DNA of 64,000 nucleotides, from NCBI RefSeq assembly GCF_030269515.1, contig NZ_BSTM01000019.1, forward strand, positions 62,001 to 126,000, given 5' to 3'. The notes under the pieces are model-generated. The model made no database searches. It saw only the letters and a program-made list of their open reading frames with translations, and was not told the DNA's origin. This document shows positions 61,845 through 64,000 of the stretch, one piece after another. The translations under genes and the position numbers were made by a program. The DNA comes from Actinomadura sp. NBRC 104412. GTDB taxonomy: Bacteria > Actinomycetota > Actinomycetes > Streptosporangiales > Streptosporangiaceae. The stretch's first letter is position 1, and every line of letters starts with the position of its first letter.

Positions 61845-63269
61845 TCAGAGAGCAAGCGTCGGGTGGTACACGTCGAGCCACGCCGCCAGGTTGAGAATCC
61901 ACTCGACGGTGTTGCGGTCACGGGGCCTCGCCGGGTCGGCCTCACCCAGCCAGGTACGGTCGGCGATCTCGAAGACGGGATGGTCCAGGGACACCAGCCG
62001 GGCCGCCTCCCGTCCGAGCGCCGCCAGATAGGCGGGGTCGCACGTCGAAGGGTAGGCGGTCTTCACCCTCGTCAGGACCGAACGCGGCAACAGGTCGCGG
62101 GCGATGGCGCGCAGCAGGCTCTTCTCGCGGCCGTCGAACGTCTTCATCGACCAGGGCACGTTGTAGACGTACTCGACCAGGCGAGGATCGGTGAACGGCG
62201 TGCGGACGTCGAGCCCGGCGGCCCCGCTCAGGCTGTTCTTGCGCGCGAGCAGGACGGGAAGCGCCCGCGTCAGGAAGAGGTGGGCGACGATGCGCGTGGG
62301 GTCCTCCACCTCGGCGACGGCTCGGGCGTACTCGTCCGCCAGATGGCCGGGCAGGTCGAGCGCGGGACGCAGGGCGCCGGGGGCCGGGCCGTAATCGTCG
62401 TAATACGTCACCACCCAGGGAAAGGTCGTCGCGTCCTGGGCCGCTGGGTCGAAGAACGTGGCATAGCCGCCGAAGAGCTCGTCCGCGCCCTCCCCCGACA
62501 GGACCGTCTTCTCGCGAACCGCGCGATAGAGAAGGTAGGCCGAGCGGTCGCGGTCGCCCCAACCGGGTGGGGTGCCGTACGCCTGGACGACGCGCCTGCG
62601 CAGTGCCGGGTCGGCCAGTGTGGCGGCGTCCAGGGTGAGGGTGTGGTGGGCGGTGCCGAGGTGGGCCGCGACCTCCGCCGCGAAGGGGCCGTCGGGGGCA
62701 GCCCGCTCCTCGGTGGGCACGAAACGCTCTCTGTACTCGGGAAAGTCCACCTCGTACGTGGTGGAGACGCCGGCGAGGGCGGCGAGGAGACTGGAATCGA
62801 GCCCTCCGGAGAGCAGCGACGCGGCCGGGGCGTCCTCCAGGGCCGCGCCGAGCAGGTCCCGGATCGTCGCCACGGTCGTCCCAAGGTCGTCGGTGTGCTC
62901 CCGGGCGGTGAGCCGCCAATAGGTGGTCGTGGTGGCGCCGGAGGGTGTGACGGTGACGCTGGTGCCCGGCGCGACCTCATGCACGCCGGACCACGGGACG
63001 CCGGGAACGTTGAGCGTGAACGCCAAGGCCCGGTGGAGACCGTCCAGGTCGAGGACGGGCGCGACGTGGGCGAGCAGCGCGTCCTGGGTGGACGAGTAGA
63101 GCACGCCGTCGCTCGTGGGCGCGTAGAAGAGCGGCCTCTCGCCAAGGCGGTCGCGGACGAGGGTGACGGTCTGCCGGCCGGGATCCCAGGTGACGGTGGT
63201 GTCGCCGTCGGCGCACGACACGGGCTCGGCCGTGACACCGAACCGGATCCGTCCGAATAAGTCGGCCAT
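61845..63269 (-). CDS. Asparagine-synthetase-like protein lacking the glutaminase nucleophile
   Basis: The 474-residue protein has an intact ATP-pyrophosphatase domain: AASLLSGGLDSSLLAALAGV, TVLSGEGADELFGGYATFFD, LSGAAGLDVRTPFTDPRLVE. The N-terminal 100 residues keep the late strands of a class II glutaminase domain (LVRDRLGERPLFYAPTSDGV) but lack the Cys2 nucleophile and RGPD region. It thus resembles lasso-cyclase or beta-lactam-synthetase-like members that adenylate a carboxylate and use another nucleophile. No lasso precursor or RRE gene is adjacent. I use ATG 63269 after GCGGGAG; the frame runs further upstream without conserved sequence. Confidence 0.85.
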   Translation of the reverse strand: MADLFGRIRFGVTAEPVSCADGDTTVTWDPGRQTVTLVRDRLGERPLFYAPTSDGVLYSSTQDALLAHVAPVLDLDGLHRALAFTLNVPGVPWSGVHEVAPGTSVTVTPSGATTTTYWRLTAREHTDDLGTTVATIRDLLGAALEDAPAASLLSGGLDSSLLAALAGVSTTYEVDFPEYRERFVPTEERAAPDGPFAAEVAAHLGTAHHTLTLDAATLADPALRRRVVQAYGTPPGWGDRDRSAYLLYRAVREKTVLSGEGADELFGGYATFFDPAAQDATTFPWVVTYYDDYGPAPGALRPALDLPGHLADEYARAVAEVEDPTRIVAHLFLTRALPVLLARKNSLSGAAGLDVRTPFTDPRLVEYVYNVPWSMKTFDGREKSLLRAIARDLLPRSVLTRVKTAYPSTCDPAYLAALGREAARLVSLDHPVFEIADRTWLGEADPARPRDRNTVEWILNLAAWLDVYHPTLAL

Positions 63270-63332
63270 GGGCTCCCGCACCTGCGTAGACTGAGGCGGC
63301 CGGGCACCGAATCTAGCCGATCGGGGTGGGCT

Positions 63333-63743
63333 GTGGACATCGCGGCTCTGGTCTCGCTTCTCGCTCCGCTGCTGCCGCAACTGCTGAACCTGGCCGCGGG
63401 CCAGGGCGACGCCGCGGACGGCGACCGCGAAGGGTTCGGCCGCCGGATCTGGGACCGGCTGCGCGGCAGGGTCGAGGAGAGCCCCGCGGCGCACGAGGCC
63501 GTCCGGGACCTGGCGGACGACCCCGAGGACGAGGACCTGCGGACCGTCCTGAAGGTGCAGCTGAAGAAGCTGTTCAACGAGGATCCCGAGCTGGCGCGCG
63601 AGGTCGGCCGGCTCCTCGACGAGGCGCGCGCCGCCGGGGCGGCGGGCACCGTCACCAACGTGACCGCCAGCGGCCAGGGGTCGATCGCCATCGGGCGGGA
63701 CGTCTCCGGCAGCACGATCTCCACCGGCGGCCAGAACTCCTAG
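63333..63743 (+). CDS. Small protein with C-terminal amyloid-signalling-like motif
   Basis: The 136-residue protein starts at GTG 63333. Residues 1-20 are hydrophobic (MDIAALVSLLAPLLPQLLNL), possibly an amphipathic helix. Residues 30-100 form a charged helical domain (AVRDLADDPEDEDLRTVLKV). The last 33 residues are Gly/Ser/Thr/Val-rich, with SGQGSIAIGRDVSGSTISTG. That resembles the short bacterial amyloid signalling sequences found on actinobacterial NLR-associated effectors. The NLR partner is not in the window. The stop codon overlaps that of the convergent amidohydrolase gene (CTAG). Its role, perhaps in regulated cell death, is inference. Confidence 0.75.
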   Translation: MDIAALVSLLAPLLPQLLNLAAGQGDAADGDREGFGRRIWDRLRGRVEESPAAHEAVRDLADDPEDEDLRTVLKVQLKKLFNEDPELAREVGRLLDEARAAGAAGTVTNVTASGQGSIAIGRDVSGSTISTGGQNS

Positions 63744-64000
63744 AGCCTCAGCACGCGCAGCGCGTTCTCGCGATAGACCTTCGCCAGGACGTCACCGGGA
63801 AGCGACAGTCCCGTCAGCCGCCAGCTCACGCCGGGACGGTCACCGCCAGGCCCGGGGAAGTGCTCGTCGTCGGTCTCCAGGAACCGGTAGTGGGTGCGGT
63901 ACATCCCCACGTCGGCGGGGAGGTCGGCGCCGAACAGCACCCGGTCCTGATGGCGGATGACGAAGCGGCGCGCGGTGTACGGCTGACGGGCCAGCTCGTC
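63740..64000 (-). CDS. Amidohydrolase-family protein, C-terminal part only
   Basis: Only the last 86 residues lie in the window; the gene continues beyond 64000. The visible part (YTARRFVIRHQDRVLFGADL, then YRFLETDDEHFPGPG and LPGDVLAKVYRENALRVL) matches the end of metal-dependent amidohydrolases of the TIM-barrel type, where the Asp in LFGAD is a metal or catalytic ligand. The substrate cannot be judged. Confidence 0.8.
   Translation of the reverse strand, partial: DELARQPYTARRFVIRHQDRVLFGADLPADVGMYRTHYRFLETDDEHFPGPGGDRPGVSWRLTGLSLPGDVLAKVYRENALRVLRL

Noticed and set aside
62400..63269. Lasso peptide cluster around the asparagine-synthetase-like gene
   Set aside because: No precursor, RRE or leader peptidase is adjacent within the window.

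Overview
The window is high-GC DNA with GTG/TTG starts, dense 4-base gene overlaps and an actinobacterial core gene order. The zinc-ribbon (C+) forms of L28 and L32, the ECF sigma factors and the two-cysteine secreted peptides suggest a filamentous actinomycete, probably Streptosporangiales and Actinomadura-like. That placement is inference from gene content, with no database search behind it.

From 1 to about 28,900 the window is housekeeping. yifB (cut by the window edge) and dprA run rightward and meet DUF2469 and rnhB tail to tail. Then, leftward, come lepB, rplS, trmD, rimM, khpA, rpsP and ffh, the classic translation/secretion string. An ECF sigma factor with a membrane partner sits before the nitrogen block glnD-glnB-amtB, which has a GlnR-like motif array upstream. 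Next are ftsY and smc, a small coiled-coil protein, acyP, mutM, rnc, rpmF, the YceD-like protein, coaD and rsmD. From 29,000 to 40,500 are an LPXTG surface protein, a Ser/Thr kinase with a C-terminal frameshift, recG, a DAK2/YloV protein, rpmB, thiD, a membrane CBM2-like protein, thiL, an AsnC-type RAM-domain protein and a DUF3515 lipoprotein. Two gene-free stretches (18.7-19.5 kb and 36.4-37.2 kb) hold copies of one structured repeat of about 170 bp. Its stem shows compensatory base changes, and in three cases it starts right after a stop codon.

From 40,468 to 48,798 is an accessory amine or amino-acid utilisation locus: an APC permease, a cytochrome P450, a ferredoxin-reductase-like flavoprotein, a glutamine-synthetase-like ligase and a signal-less solute-binding protein. 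It is transcribed away from a FadR-type GntR regulator and a stand-alone Cache-domain protein. No ferredoxin gene is present. An 11-codon ORF with a strong ribosome site occupies the place where one would be expected.

From 49,000 to 52,279 is the most novel-looking part. Two tandem secreted paralogues with identically placed cysteines are followed by two peptides that share a leader (LxYxxLDxLxxEVLPxRxxLS) and a two-cysteine core (ACQ ... TCVPG). These lead into a membrane M50 metallopeptidase whose N-terminal region resembles a RiPP recognition element. I read this as a candidate undescribed peptide-maturation system.

The rest comprises a GH13 glucosidase; a TetR/HTH/short-PPDK operon with a palindromic operator; a family 2 glycosyltransferase; an atypical tRNA-Tyr abutting a 26-bp perfect palindrome; a lipoprotein; a beta-propeller-like/J-domain gene pair; a small membrane protein; an asparagine-synthetase-like enzyme lacking its glutaminase nucleophile; a small protein ending in a bacterial-amyloid-like motif; and the 3' end of an amidohydrolase gene.
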